From assembly GCF_006159205.1 (NCBI RefSeq), contig NZ_CP040812.1, forward strand, positions 3,596,001 to 3,660,000: a DNA stretch of 64,000 bases, read 5' to 3'. The DNA comes from Antarcticibacterium flavum (GTDB taxonomy: Bacteria; Bacteroidota; Bacteroidia; Flavobacteriales; Flavobacteriaceae). Shown piece by piece: positions 34,675 to 44,395 of this stretch. Both the position numbers and the translations under genes were made by a program. Each line of letters opens with the position of its first letter. The first letter of the stretch is position 1. The notes below the pieces were generated by a model. The model did not search any database, was not told where the DNA came from, and saw only the letters and a program-made list of their open reading frames with translations.

Positions 34675-36183
34675 TTATCCTTGCTGTAATTTCTTGTAAT
34701 TCTGCGGGTACAGATTCCGGATGTCTTTATGGTTGATGGACATAATATTCTCCAGGGTGTACTTGAGCCATTCATATGGGTTTACCTCGTGTTTTTTGCA
34801 GATCGCAAAGAAGGAGTACATTATTGCACCACGTTGAGCTGCATCATCAGAACCTGCAAACAGGTAGTTTTTTCGGCCTAGTGCCAGTTTTCTAATGGCA
34901 TTTTCAATAAGGTTGTTATCTATTTCCAGGATTCCATCATAGAGGTAAGCGCTGAGCTGATCCCAGCGATCCATGGAATATCGGAAGGCTTTTCCGATAG
35001 GACTCTTGGGAAGAATCAACTGATGCTTCATCTGTTGGAACATCCATTTGGCAAATTCATTAATAATGGGTAATGCATTTTCCAGGCGCAGGGATTTACG
35101 CTGTTCCGGGCTTAAGTTGTGTTCTCGCGCTTGAGCTTCCACCGCGTAGAGTTTTTGGATGAAGCTCAGGGCTATTTCGGCACGTTCCCTGTCATTATCC
35201 TTTGCTTTATCAAATTCTCTTCTGGCATGGGCCCAGCAGTTCAGGTGGGTAACCCCCTCCCGCTTGCCAATCTTGTCATAGGCAGCATAGCCATCACTTT
35301 GGAGGTAGCCTTTAAAATCAGCCAGTACATGGTCGGCAGCCTCTCGGCTTCGTCCCCGGTGATAATCAAAGAGTACGCTTCCATCCATAGGGTTATGGTA
35401 CACCCAATAGTAGCCCTGGTGGGTGGTGCCTTTTTTATTCTTGTCGATTACTTTTATCGGGGACTCATCCGCCTGGAGGTACCCCATTGACCTGGTGTCC
35501 TCCAATAGATGTTGATAAAGGATATCTAATATTTTAAGACTTTGCCTGGTCCAGCCTTCTAAAGTGGAAGAGGCAATGGGGATATCTGCTCTTTTAAAGC
35601 GTTGCAGTTGCCGGTAAAGCGGGAGATGATCCTCATACTTATCGACCAGAATGGAAGCCAGGAGTCCGGCTCCCGGAATGCCTTTTTCAATCACCCGCTC
35701 GGGCAATTCTCCAATGATTACTCCTTCTTTATTTTTAGGAGCATACTTATAGCGGATGTAACGTTTGATGTAGTATTTAGCTGGCTCGTATTCCAGCTCA
35801 TTGGTCACTTCCTTGCCGATACAGATCATATCGGTGATATCTTCCTGGGGATAGATTTCAATTTCTTCTACCGGAAGATGCTCAGGCAGGGCCATTCGCC
35901 CTTTATGGACGGAAGTTCTTTTGCGACGCTCATAGCTGAGCTTCTCTTTTAACTCGGCTTCTTGTTTTTCCGCTTTTTCCGGCTCCATCTCAAAGGGAAG
36001 ACTCATCTGGTTTTTATCCCCTTCGAAGCGTTCCCTTTTTTGACCAAAAGCCAGGCGCTTATAATAAGCTAATTGGAATTTAAGATCGATATTTTCTTTT
36101 TCTGCTTTCGCCCTTCTCTCAGTCTCCTTATCAAGGAGTGCCAAAAGCTCATCTTTAGTAAGATTTTCTATGGGTTTTTGCAT
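34675..36183 (-). CDS. tnpC: IS66 transposase TnpC (element A)
   Basis: 502 residues. N-terminal coiled coil (LLALLDKETERRAKAEKENIDLKFQLAYYKRLAFGQKRERF), a zinc-finger-like region changed in this branch, and a DDE core: Asp in LQADESPIKV, Asp in GYLQSDGYAAYD, Glu in DNNLIENAIRKLALGRKNYLF. C-terminus has the family end HEVNPYEWLKYTLENI. Complete. Confidence 0.93.
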   Translation of the reverse strand: MQKPIENLTKDELLALLDKETERRAKAEKENIDLKFQLAYYKRLAFGQKRERFEGDKNQMSLPFEMEPEKAEKQEAELKEKLSYERRKRTSVHKGRMALPEHLPVEEIEIYPQEDITDMICIGKEVTNELEYEPAKYYIKRYIRYKYAPKNKEGVIIGELPERVIEKGIPGAGLLASILVDKYEDHLPLYRQLQRFKRADIPIASSTLEGWTRQSLKILDILYQHLLEDTRSMGYLQADESPIKVIDKNKKGTTHQGYYWVYHNPMDGSVLFDYHRGRSREAADHVLADFKGYLQSDGYAAYDKIGKREGVTHLNCWAHARREFDKAKDNDRERAEIALSFIQKLYAVEAQAREHNLSPEQRKSLRLENALPIINEFAKWMFQQMKHQLILPKSPIGKAFRYSMDRWDQLSAYLYDGILEIDNNLIENAIRKLALGRKNYLFAGSDDAAQRGAIMYSFFAICKKHEVNPYEWLKYTLENIMSINHKDIRNLYPQNYKKLQQG

Positions 36184-36256
36184 GGGTTAAAGATACGAAA
36201 ACCACACTTTTAAACCTATTGTCAACCCTTGTTTTTACTGGGTTTTTGTTACTTTT

Positions 36257-36598
36257 TTATCTGGGATACCTCAGTTTCTGATGGGCTTTTTTTACCTGCA
36301 GGCCTTCCACCATAAGCACCAGTTCTGACCAGGTCATACCATGGTTATTTCCTTTAAAAACCGGCGGGGTAAAACTGCCCTGTTCCAAGCGTTTGTAGTA
36401 CAATACAAAACCCCCGGCTTCCCAGTGCAGGAGTTTAAGGTGCGTGCGGTTACGGTTCAAAAAAATAAACACATCGCCACTGGTTGGTTCCCTGCCAAGT
36501 TCATTTTTTACCAGTCCGCTCAGGCCATTAAAAGATTTTCGCATATCACAGGCTTTGGGATAAAAGTGATATTTATGGAACGAGCTTAGGGCAAACAT
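36257..36598 (-). CDS. tnpB: IS66 accessory protein TnpB (element A)
   Basis: 113 residues, IS66 Orf2 family: FYPKACDMRKSFNGLSGLV, GDVFIFLNRNRTHLKLLHWEAGGFVLYYKRLEQGSF. Needed for transposition with TnpA and TnpC in this family. The start overlaps the tnpA stop by one base. Confidence 0.9.
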   Translation of the reverse strand: MFALSSFHKYHFYPKACDMRKSFNGLSGLVKNELGREPTSGDVFIFLNRNRTHLKLLHWEAGGFVLYYKRLEQGSFTPPVFKGNNHGMTWSELVLMVEGLQVKKAHQKLRYPR

Positions 36599-36879
36599 TA
36601 ATAAAGCCTGAGAAGTTTACTGATCAGTGGAAGTTGTGAGACCTCAAGTATTAGCCGGATCCCATTAGGATAAATAAGTTCCAGGTTTCCATCCTTAACA
36701 GTGTTAGGACTGATAACTATAAATCCTCCACTCCCGGGTGATTCATTGCGGGCTTTCTTTTTTTTCCAGTAATAAAATGTGGAGAGTACCAACCCTTTAG
36801 TTTCACAAAATTCTCTCCCGTTTAGAGAACCACTTTCAAATTCATCGATCAAGGCAAACATTTCTTGTTCTTTACTCAT
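36598..36879 (-). CDS. tnpA: IS66 accessory protein TnpA (element A)
   Basis: 93 residues with a helix-turn-helix (LNGREFCETKGLVLSTFYYWKKK) and a short C-terminal beta part (LELIYPNGIRLILEVSQLPLI). First gene of the element's operon. Confidence 0.85.
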   Translation of the reverse strand: MSKEQEMFALIDEFESGSLNGREFCETKGLVLSTFYYWKKKKARNESPGSGGFIVISPNTVKDGNLELIYPNGIRLILEVSQLPLISKLLRLY

Positions 36880-37281
36880 TTTATTTGTTTTTGAGCAAAG
36901 CTATATTCAGGCTAGGTTTTTAGCAATATGCACTTTGTGGGGTGGATACAAATAATTGGTATAAAAGTTTTCCTCGAAAGACCCTATTTTGGCTATACAT
37001 CAAGATTGCTACTCTTTCCGAACGAGCAAGCCGATACAATATTTAATGTTGCAGAATCTACAGATGAGGAACTTAAAACTCAACTCAAAGGAGCTCCAAG
37101 TAACCTAATGCTGATCCATCACGTCAAGTTTTTATCTTCTGGAGAAAAAACCATTAAAGCTGTTCTTAAAGAAATTGATACTGCTAGAATTGGGGGTGAG
37201 TTGGTTGAAAAAGAGAGAATTATGTACTTAGAAGAACGGATTTTTATAAAGGACAAAAAAGGTTAATCCTGCAAATGAAAC

Positions 37282-37410
37282 TATGCACAACAATGAATAA
37301 CACAAATTGCGGAATACCTGTCAAAAAGGTCATTTTTGACTACCTTTTAAAATAGAGTTTAACGGACAAATTCAAGTCTCCAAGCCGCAACTTGCGTTAT
37401 TCGGAACGTT
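37282..37410 (+). repeat. attC-like site 6 (diverged)
   Basis: Box TATGCACAAC, left arm TGAATAACACAAATTGCGG pairing with CCGCAACTTGCGTTATTCGG, then AACGTT. Apex GTCAAAAA/TTTTTGAC. Belongs to neither the site-2 nor site-5 sequence group but ends in the same CGTT. Confidence 0.7.
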
Positions 37411-37428
37411 AGCCAATAGCTAAAAAAA

Positions 37429-37851
37429 ATGAAAGTTAAGGAAGCAAATATTCGGGAAATGGCAGAACACCTTCTGTGTGGTAATATTTGTTTTTTAAAT
37501 ACTGTAACCGGTGATTTTGAATATCATCCGGCAGAAATGGACTTTTTTCCCGACGAGGAAAATCCCTGGCAAGAAGTTATAGATAAACTCGAAAATAATT
37601 GGGATGATTATATTCGGATCGAGCCAATGAATTCCAGCCAATCTTTTGCTGTAATGGAATCTTTTGCGGACCAATTGGAAGCGGACGGATTTCGCAAAAA
37701 GTTATTTGCTGCTTTAAGCCGACCAAAACCTTTCAGGAATTTTAATTATCTGATCCACGAATCGGATTTCAGACAGGAATGGTTTGACTTCCGACAAGAA
37801 AGAAATGTTGAGTGGGTAAGAGAACAGATATCTGACCGCGTGGATGAGTAA
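37429..37851 (+). CDS. Cassette 7: UPF0158 family protein
   Basis: 140 residues, matching the UPF0158 layout: an N-terminal helix, CFLNTVTGDFEY, the central IRIEPMNSSQSFAVMESFADQL, then FRKKLFAALSRPKPFRNFNYLI and FRQEWFDFRQERNVEWVREQI. The family is widespread and uncharacterised. Starts 21 bases into its cassette and stops 8 bases before the attC box. Confidence 0.85.
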   Translation: MKVKEANIREMAEHLLCGNICFLNTVTGDFEYHPAEMDFFPDEENPWQEVIDKLENNWDDYIRIEPMNSSQSFAVMESFADQLEADGFRKKLFAALSRPKPFRNFNYLIHESDFRQEWFDFRQERNVEWVREQISDRVDE

Positions 37852-37871
37852 AAAGCCATTGGCTAACAATG

Positions 37872-39536
37872 GTAACCGTTGCACAACCCTCTAATTCTGC
37901 AAAATCAAATTGAAATAAACCTTTTTCAGGAACTTTAGGCTTCAATTAGAAATCTTAATAACTCAAATGAAGTTGTCTTACAGGTAAGTTTATAAGCTCC
38001 TGGAGGAGGTTTTTAAAAGGCGAAAGCGAAGGAAGCTGTCCTGCTCCTGATTTTACCCGTTTTGTGGTGAATTTCAGATATTTTTTGAGGTTATATGCAA
38101 TGGCGGCCAGGTGCATACATTTATTCGCCTGGCGAATTCCGATGGTGTTTATTTTCCGGAGGCCCATAAATTCCTTGAGAGTTCCGAAGACAGGCTCCAC
38201 CGTGCTTTGGCGTTTCCCTTTCATATAACGACCACGCCTGCTATTTACTCGCTCAATATTTCTGTTATATTCCTCGCGATAAGCTGTGATATTGATTCGT
38301 TTTTCGTGGCTTTTACCAATGCAGGCCGTTTTTATGGGACAGCCTTTACAATCGGCTCTTGTAGTAAAATAATTATCCTTTAGGTTTCCGTTTTCCATTT
38401 TCTGATTACGGTGAATTACCTTTTTCCCCTGGGGACATAGCCAGTAATTCCCTTCTTTGAAATATTGGAAACCCTCCGGTCCACCTTTGTAAGTTCCATG
38501 TGGAGGAATGTAAGTGGTGAGACCTTTGTTTTCGAAATAAGCATAATTTTCACCACTGCTGTAACCGGCATCTGCCAGTACATTTTCCCAGATGAGGCCT
38601 TCCCGGCGAAGACGTCTGTTTAATCTCCTGGCGGTGTCCTGAAGGTATTTAGTGTCTTTTTTATCTGCGTGGTAGGCTTGTACATCTGTTATCACATTTG
38701 TCCTGGTATCAACGGCGATGTTGCACAGATAATTTAGTTTTCTGGCCTTACCGGGTTTGACACTAATCCACGCATCGGGATCGGTTGGGCTGTAATGGGT
38801 TTTGTTGCTGGTGTATTTACTGCCTTTGTTTTTTGCGCCGGGTTTCATATCCTGGTCCTTGCTCCATTTCTTGTTTCGGCTCTTGATTTCCTGTAGTTCA
38901 GATTTACTGGCCGTTATACTTTGTTGTTCTTTAGGAGCTTTGTTTCCTTTGGCCTTTCGGTCACTGCTGCTTTGAACACGCAGCTTTGAGAGATGCTCCT
39001 CGAGATCTTCTGCCGGGACTTTAAGCTCCAGGCTGTCCATAGAAGCATTGGCTTTTACGGGAGCTGAATCTATTGCCTGTGTGTGGCCGCTAACCAGTCC
39101 TGCTTCAATGCATAATTTCAATACCCGGGTGAAGACCTCTTTAAAAATATCATCGGGAAAAAGTTTACGGGTACGGCTTATGGTGCTGTGCCAAGGTAGT
39201 TCCTCATCTACATCATATCCTAAAAAATAAAGGATGTCCAAGCGCATCGCACAATGGTCCATCACGCCACGATCGGTAGTGATATTCTCAAGATATCCCA
39301 CCAGGCAGATCTTGAAATACACCACGGGATCGATACTTTTTTGTCCGCTCCCGCCGTAGAATTTTTGAGTAAGAGGATAGAGGAAATCCAGGTTAAGGGC
39401 TTCCTTTAATCTGCGATAAAAATTTTCTTTTGGAATTCGATCACTCAACCTAAAAGAAGTGAAGAGTTTTTCCTGATAGTCTTTTTTGCCTTGCATTCCA
39501 TGAAATTACCTAATTTCAGTAACTTGTGCAACAGGC
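37872..39536 (-). mobile_element. IS1182-family element, copy 3
   Basis: 1665 bases, same ends. Left flank ACAATG and right flank ACAACA differ at two of six bases, so there is no perfect target duplication. Same position, 4 bases after AAC. Confidence 0.85.
37955..39496 (-). CDS. IS1182-family transposase (copy 3)
   Basis: 513 residues, complete, with several substitutions relative to copies 1 and 2 (DIFKEVFTRV; RNKKWSKDQDM; DAWISVKPG; QGKKVIHRN). The DNA differs at many silent sites too, so this is a somewhat older or separately acquired lineage. Confidence 0.9.
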   Translation of the reverse strand: MQGKKDYQEKLFTSFRLSDRIPKENFYRRLKEALNLDFLYPLTQKFYGGSGQKSIDPVVYFKICLVGYLENITTDRGVMDHCAMRLDILYFLGYDVDEELPWHSTISRTRKLFPDDIFKEVFTRVLKLCIEAGLVSGHTQAIDSAPVKANASMDSLELKVPAEDLEEHLSKLRVQSSSDRKAKGNKAPKEQQSITASKSELQEIKSRNKKWSKDQDMKPGAKNKGSKYTSNKTHYSPTDPDAWISVKPGKARKLNYLCNIAVDTRTNVITDVQAYHADKKDTKYLQDTARRLNRRLRREGLIWENVLADAGYSSGENYAYFENKGLTTYIPPHGTYKGGPEGFQYFKEGNYWLCPQGKKVIHRNQKMENGNLKDNYFTTRADCKGCPIKTACIGKSHEKRINITAYREEYNRNIERVNSRRGRYMKGKRQSTVEPVFGTLKEFMGLRKINTIGIRQANKCMHLAAIAYNLKKYLKFTTKRVKSGAGQLPSLSPFKNLLQELINLPVRQLHLSY

Positions 39537-39688
39537 ACAACATATAAAAACAATGCTTAATTTGTTCTTGAATCGAAAGTCTGTGTGTACTTGCTGCGTC
39601 TGATTTTCCTGCGGAAAATCATCGCTGGTAATCGCCGCACAGTTTTTATACGAGACGTTGCAAACAATGCAAACAAACAACAGATTCT

Positions 39689-40570
39689 ATGAAAAAATTT
39701 TTACTTTTCTTACTATTGAATGGTTTATTTACAAATCTATACTCACAGACTCTTGGGGTAAATGAAACCATTAATTACATTAATAATTTATATGAAGAGA
39801 ACAAATCCAATAAAATGGTTTCATTGAAAATGGATGGGACATTAAGAGTTGGAAATAAGGATTCGGACCATTGGTCTTACCATATGAATATTAATGAAGT
39901 CAAAACCAGAAAAAGCTATAAAAAAGGTAATTATGATATAGTATGCAAGGAATATGGAGCTAATTGTATAGAATTAAGAGTTTCTACCGGTCCGCGACAA
40001 GATCCTACATATGCAATGCCGATCTTATTGCATACGAGTCAGTACAACAAAGATAAGTTGTTTAATGCCTTTTCTTATCTAATTGCAATTGCCTCGGCAA
40101 GCGAAAAATATAAACGTAATGACAATGATCCTTTCGCTCCTGGAAATTTCAATATTTCGAGTTCAGAAATTAAAAACTTGAATAATGAAAAAAATACGAG
40201 CCTTAGAAAATCCAACGGTGTATTCTTTGTTGATGTCTCGTTTGGGATCTTAAAAGAGGAATTTATTTTAGATACAGGAGCAAGCGATATGTTGATTAAC
40301 GAAAGTATAGAAAGAAAGTTAATAGCAGAAAATATTATTACCAAAGAAGATTACATACAACCCGGCTTATACCGAATTGCAGATGGGAGTATTGTGCAAT
40401 GCAGGAGATTAATTATACCTGAAATAAAAGTAGGCTCCTTTATTGTCAAAAATGTACAAGCATCTGTTGGTTACGGAGAGGCACCACTTCTATTAGGTAA
40501 AAGTTTTCTCGATAAATTCTCCTCTTGGTCAGTAAATAATCAATCTCAAACTTTAGAGTTAAAAATATAA
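39689..40570 (+). CDS. Cassette 8: secreted retropepsin-like aspartic protease
   Basis: 293 residues. Signal peptide MKKFLLFLLLNGLFTNLYS|Q. Residues ~180-290 are a retropepsin-like domain: NGVFFVDVSFGILKEEFILDTGASDMLI contains the DTGAS active-site motif, followed by the flap region YRIADGSIVQCRRLIIPEIKVGSFIVKNV and the closing GEAPLLLGKSFLDKF. One Asp per chain implies a dimer. The N-terminal part is unassigned. Periplasmic location expected. Confidence 0.82.
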   Translation: MKKFLLFLLLNGLFTNLYSQTLGVNETINYINNLYEENKSNKMVSLKMDGTLRVGNKDSDHWSYHMNINEVKTRKSYKKGNYDIVCKEYGANCIELRVSTGPRQDPTYAMPILLHTSQYNKDKLFNAFSYLIAIASASEKYKRNDNDPFAPGNFNISSSEIKNLNNEKNTSLRKSNGVFFVDVSFGILKEEFILDTGASDMLINESIERKLIAENIITKEDYIQPGLYRIADGSIVQCRRLIIPEIKVGSFIVKNVQASVGYGEAPLLLGKSFLDKFSSWSVNNQSQTLELKI

Positions 40571-40596
40571 GCAAAAAACTAAAAGAACTTTTAGCG

Positions 40597-40839
40597 TTGT
40601 TAAATCAAGAAGAAAAAGAGAAAGAAATTGTAACTCTTGAGTGTCCAGATAAAATGAAACCTTTTACTCCTATAACCGCAAAAAGGCGTGGTGAGATCAA
40701 CAGTTCTCAAGGTAAGGGAATAGGATTATTCACAGATTACAAAGGAGAGGTATATTTAGCTTATTTAAATAATAAAGGTGAAATTGTATTAAAGCCCAAA
40801 TTGATACAGGATTATCTCAATAAATACGACGAGAAGTAA
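40597..40839 (+). CDS. Cassette 8: small protein of unknown function, start uncertain
   Basis: About 80 residues from a TTG at 40597; no ATG is available and the frame is open further upstream to 40537. Contains LECPDKMKPFTPITAKRRGE and GLFTDYKGEVYLAYLNNKGEIVLKPKLI, which read as a genuine beta-rich protein. It may start at a rare codon or be a truncated gene. Confidence 0.45.
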   Translation: MLNQEEKEKEIVTLECPDKMKPFTPITAKRRGEINSSQGKGIGLFTDYKGEVYLAYLNNKGEIVLKPKLIQDYLNKYDEK

Positions 40840-40863
40840 AAACAGTAAATAAAAAGATAACCA

Positions 40864-41481
40864 ATGGAAATTTCTCTAATACACAAAAAAGAGCTTTTAA
40901 AAAATGTAAATAATAAAACCAAATTAGAACCAATAGACTTAATCACAGAAGTTCTATTAAAAAATAAATTTGATTCTAAAGAGGTTACAACCTTTACCTT
41001 CATATCAAAAAAGACAACAGGCAAAAGATATTATTTTCTTAATGAAAATTTCTTTCAAGACGTAAAACAAGAGTATAAAAAGAATTTTAAATTAGCACTT
41101 TACGTCCTTCCTGCGCTTTTAATAGCAATTTCAATCTTTGTATATTTTGAATTTGCAACAAAGCTTACTGGAGTATTAATTTTATTTGCCTTTCTAACAG
41201 TCATAATCGTTTTAGCTTCGATATTCTTTGTTCCCAAAAAGCTGATTTTAAAAAATAAATTTCTGTATGAAGTGGATTTTTTGGGTGACAGAAAAAACAA
41301 ATTGGAATTCAGTGAACTCGAAATAATGGAAACATCGACGCTCGCATTTGTTTACTTTACCCAGGAAAAATCGCCAATAATTTTTGCCCAATTAAAAGAT
41401 AAAGAAAAATTTATTCAAATATTTCAAGAATACAAGAATGCTTGCAAAACAATTAAGGGAAACCGACTCCAACCAACGTAG
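40864..41481 (+). CDS. Cassette 8: membrane protein with PH-like tail
   Basis: 205 residues. A soluble N-terminus (1-75), two helices (LALYVLPALLIAISIFVYF; GVLILFAFLTVIIVLASIFFV) and a C-terminal ~75 residues resembling a PH-like domain (LILKNKFLYEVDFLGDRKNKLEFSELEIMETS). No family assigned. Its stop is nine bases before the attC box. Confidence 0.65.
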   Translation: MEISLIHKKELLKNVNNKTKLEPIDLITEVLLKNKFDSKEVTTFTFISKKTTGKRYYFLNENFFQDVKQEYKKNFKLALYVLPALLIAISIFVYFEFATKLTGVLILFAFLTVIIVLASIFFVPKKLILKNKFLYEVDFLGDRKNKLEFSELEIMETSTLAFVYFTQEKSPIIFAQLKDKEKFIQIFQEYKNACKTIKGNRLQPT

Positions 41482-42190
41482 AAAAGCACTGTTTGCAACA
41501 CTGGTAACCGTTGCACAAGCCTCTAATTCTGCAAAATCAATTTGAAATAAGCCATTTTCAGGAACTTTAGGCTTCAATTCAGAATCTTAATAACTCAAAT
41601 GAAGTTGTCTTACAGGTAAGTTTATAAGCTCCTGGAGGAGGTTTTTAAAAGGCGAAAGCGAAGCAAGCTGTCCTGCTCCCGATTTTACCCGTTTTGTGGT
41701 GAATTTTAGGTATTTTTTCAGGTTATATGCAATGGTGGCCAGGTGCATACATTTGTTTGCCTGTTTATTTTCCGTAGGCCCATAAATTCCTTGAGAGTTC
41801 CGAAGACAGGCTCCACCGTGCTTTGGCGTTTGCCTTTCATATAACGACCACGCCTGCTATTTACTCGTTCTATATTCCTGTCATATTCCTCGCGATAAGC
41901 TGTGATATTGATTCGTTTTTCGTGGCTTTTACCAATGCAGGCCGTTTTTATGGGACAGCCTTTACAATCTGCTCTTGTAGTAAAATAATTATCCTTTAGG
42001 TTTCCGTTTTCCATTTTCTGATTACGGTGAGTTGTATCCGGTTGGCCAAGTACATCTGGTGTAAACTTAAGATAAATTCTAGCTTGCCTCCAAAAAAGAG
42101 ATGGATAAGCAAGCCGTATCCGGCCCACCAACTGCATCTTTTAACTTAGCATGATTTTATTTACAGGATGCTCTTTTTGGTAAATTTGAT

Positions 42191-43699
42191 TTATCCTTGC
42201 TGTAATTTCTTGTAATTCTGCGGGTACAGATTCCGGATGTCTTTATGGTTGATGGACATAATATTCTCCAGGGTGTACTTGAGCCATTCATATGGGTTTA
42301 CCTCGTGTTTTTTGCAGATCGCAAAGAAGGAGTACATTATTGCACCACGTTGAGCTGCATCATCAGAACCTGCAAACAGGTAGTTTTTTCGGCCTAGTGC
42401 CAGTTTTCTAATGGCATTTTCAATAAGGTTGTTATCTATTTCCAGGATTCCATCATAGAGGTAAGCGCTGAGCTGATCCCAGCGATCCATGGAATATCGG
42501 AAGGCTTTTCCGATAGGACTCTTGGGAAGAATCAACTGATGCTTCATCTGTTGGAACATCCATTTGGCAAATTCATTAATAATGGGTAATGCATTTTCCA
42601 GGCGCAGGGATTTACGCTGTTCCGGGCTTAAGTTGTGTTCTCGCGCTTGAGCTTCCACCGCGTAGAGTTTTTGGATGAAGCTCAGGGCTATTTCGGCACG
42701 TTCCCTGTCATTATCCTTTGCTTTATCAAATTCTCTTCTGGCATGGGCCCAGCAGTTCAGGTGGGTAACCCCCTCCCGCTTGCCAATCTTGTCATAGGCA
42801 GCATAGCCATCACTTTGGAGGTAGCCTTTAAAATCAGCCAGTACATGGTCGGCAGCCTCTCGGCTTCGTCCCCGGTGATAATCAAAGAGTACGCTTCCAT
42901 CCATAGGGTTATGGTACACCCAATAGTAGCCCTGGTGGGTGGTGCCTTTTTTATTCTTGTCGATTACTTTTATCGGGGACTCATCCGCCTGGAGGTACCC
43001 CATTGACCTGGTGTCCTCCAATAGATGTTGATAAAGGATATCTAATATTTTAAGACTTTGCCTGGTCCAGCCTTCTAAAGTGGAAGAGGCAATGGGGATA
43101 TCTGCTCTTTTAAAGCGTTGCAGTTGCCGGTAAAGCGGGAGATGATCCTCATACTTATCGACCAGAATGGAAGCCAGGAGTCCGGCTCCCGGAATGCCTT
43201 TTTCAATCACCCGCTCGGGCAATTCTCCAATGATTACTCCTTCTTTATTTTTAGGAGCATACTTATAGCGGATGTAACGTTTGATGTAGTATTTAGCTGG
43301 CTCGTATTCCAGCTCATTGGTCACTTCCTTGCCGATACAGATCATATCGGTGATATCTTCCTGGGGATAGATTTCAATTTCTTCTACCGGAAGATGCTCA
43401 GGCAGGGCCATTCGCCCTTTATGGACGGAAGTTCTTTTGCGACGCTCATAGCTGAGCTTCTCTTTTAACTCGGCTTCTTGTTTTTCCGCTTTTTCCGGCT
43501 CCATCTCAAAGGGAAGACTCATCTGGTTTTTATCCCCTTCGAAGCGTTCCCTTTTTTGACCAAAAGCCAGGCGCTTATAATAAGCTAATTGGAATTTAAG
43601 ATCGATATTTTCTTTTTCTGCTTTCGCCCTTCTCTCAGTCTCCTTATCAAGGAGTGCCAAAAGCTCATCTTTAGTAAGATTTTCTATGGGTTTTTGCAT
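42191..43699 (-). CDS. tnpC: IS66 transposase TnpC (element B)
   Basis: 502 residues, sequence the same as TnpC of element A. Intact DDE residues (LQADES, QSDGYAAYD, NNLIENAIRK). Confidence 0.93.
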   Translation of the reverse strand: MQKPIENLTKDELLALLDKETERRAKAEKENIDLKFQLAYYKRLAFGQKRERFEGDKNQMSLPFEMEPEKAEKQEAELKEKLSYERRKRTSVHKGRMALPEHLPVEEIEIYPQEDITDMICIGKEVTNELEYEPAKYYIKRYIRYKYAPKNKEGVIIGELPERVIEKGIPGAGLLASILVDKYEDHLPLYRQLQRFKRADIPIASSTLEGWTRQSLKILDILYQHLLEDTRSMGYLQADESPIKVIDKNKKGTTHQGYYWVYHNPMDGSVLFDYHRGRSREAADHVLADFKGYLQSDGYAAYDKIGKREGVTHLNCWAHARREFDKAKDNDRERAEIALSFIQKLYAVEAQAREHNLSPEQRKSLRLENALPIINEFAKWMFQQMKHQLILPKSPIGKAFRYSMDRWDQLSAYLYDGILEIDNNLIENAIRKLALGRKNYLFAGSDDAAQRGAIMYSFFAICKKHEVNPYEWLKYTLENIMSINHKDIRNLYPQNYKKLQQG

Positions 43700-43772
43700 G
43701 GGTTAAAGATACGAAAACCACACTTTTAAACCTATTGTCAACCCTTGTTTTTACTGGGTTTTTGTTACTTTT

Positions 43773-44114
43773 TTATCTGGGATACCTCAGTTTCTGATGG
43801 GCTTTTTTTACCTGCAGGCCTTCCACCATAAGCACCAGTTCTGACCAGGTCATACCATGGTTATTTCCTTTAAAAACCGGCGGGGTAAAACTGCCCTGTT
43901 CCAAGCGTTTGTAGTACAATACAAAACCCCCGGCTTCCCAGTGCAGGAGTTTAAGGTGCGTGCGGTTACGGTTCAAAAAAATAAACACATCGCCACTGGT
44001 TGGTTCCCTGCCAAGTTCATTTTTTACCAGTCCGCTCAGGCCATTAAAAGATTTTCGCATATCACAGGCTTTGGGATAAAAGTGATATTTATGGAACGAG
44101 CTTAGGGCAAACAT
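43773..44114 (-). CDS. tnpB: IS66 accessory protein TnpB (element B)
   Basis: 113 residues, same as in element A; IS66 Orf2 family motif KACDMRKSFNGLSGLV. Confidence 0.9.
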   Translation of the reverse strand: MFALSSFHKYHFYPKACDMRKSFNGLSGLVKNELGREPTSGDVFIFLNRNRTHLKLLHWEAGGFVLYYKRLEQGSFTPPVFKGNNHGMTWSELVLMVEGLQVKKAHQKLRYPR

Positions 44115-44395
44115 TAATAAAGCCTGAGAAGTTTACTGATCAGTGGAAGTTGTGAGACCTCAAGTATTAGCCGGATCCCATTAGGATAAATAAGTTCCAG
44201 GTTTCCATCCTTAACAGTGTTAGGACTGATAACTATAAATCCTCCACTCCCGGGTGATTCATTGCGGGCTTTCTTTTTTTTCCAGTAATAAAATGTGGAG
44301 AGTACCAACCCTTTAGTTTCACAAAATTCTCTCCCGTTTAGAGAACCACTTTCAAATTCATCGATCAAGGCAAACATTTCTTGTTCTTTACTCAT
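44114..44395 (-). CDS. tnpA: IS66 accessory protein TnpA (element B)
   Basis: 93 residues, same as in element A; helix-turn-helix region REFCETKGLVLSTFYYWKK. Stop overlaps the tnpB start by one base. Confidence 0.85.
   Translation of the reverse strand: MSKEQEMFALIDEFESGSLNGREFCETKGLVLSTFYYWKKKKARNESPGSGGFIVISPNTVKDGNLELIYPNGIRLILEVSQLPLISKLLRLY

Larger units (their letters stand above)
34600..36949 (-). mobile_element. IS66-family element A
   Basis: 2350 bases. Ends GTATCCGGCCCACCAACTGC and, reversed, GTATCCACCCCACAAAGTGC. Flanked by a perfect 8-base duplication AAATAATT (34592-34599, 36950-36957), the normal IS66 size. Carries tnpA, tnpB and tnpC on the minus strand. Apparently identical to element B at 42116. 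Confidence 0.93.
34273..37266 (+). pseudogene. Cassette 6: lipoprotein gene split by an IS66 element
   Basis: The 5' part (34273-34599) encodes MKKTELLKNGILKVAMFLSALLILLSLSC, a lipoprotein signal, then ~80 residues to NEII. The 3' part (36958-37266) continues in frame after removing IS66 and one copy of its target duplication: GIKVFLERPYFGYTSRLLLFPNEQADTIF ... ERIFIKDKKG. The rebuilt protein is ~212 residues with a DTLYDKGNFYTV segment. Function unknown. With the IS in place the frame ends after a few element-derived codons (VSGPPTASFNLA). Confidence 0.8.
37859..39659 (+). repeat. attC-like site 7, split by IS1182 copy 3
   Basis: Box TTGGCTAAC at 37859-37867, then AATG, then the IS to 39536. 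Right part: ACAACATATAAAAAC, apex GATTTTCC-TGC-GGAAAATC (both arms changed together relative to site 2), GAGACGTT ending at 39659. Confidence 0.75.
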
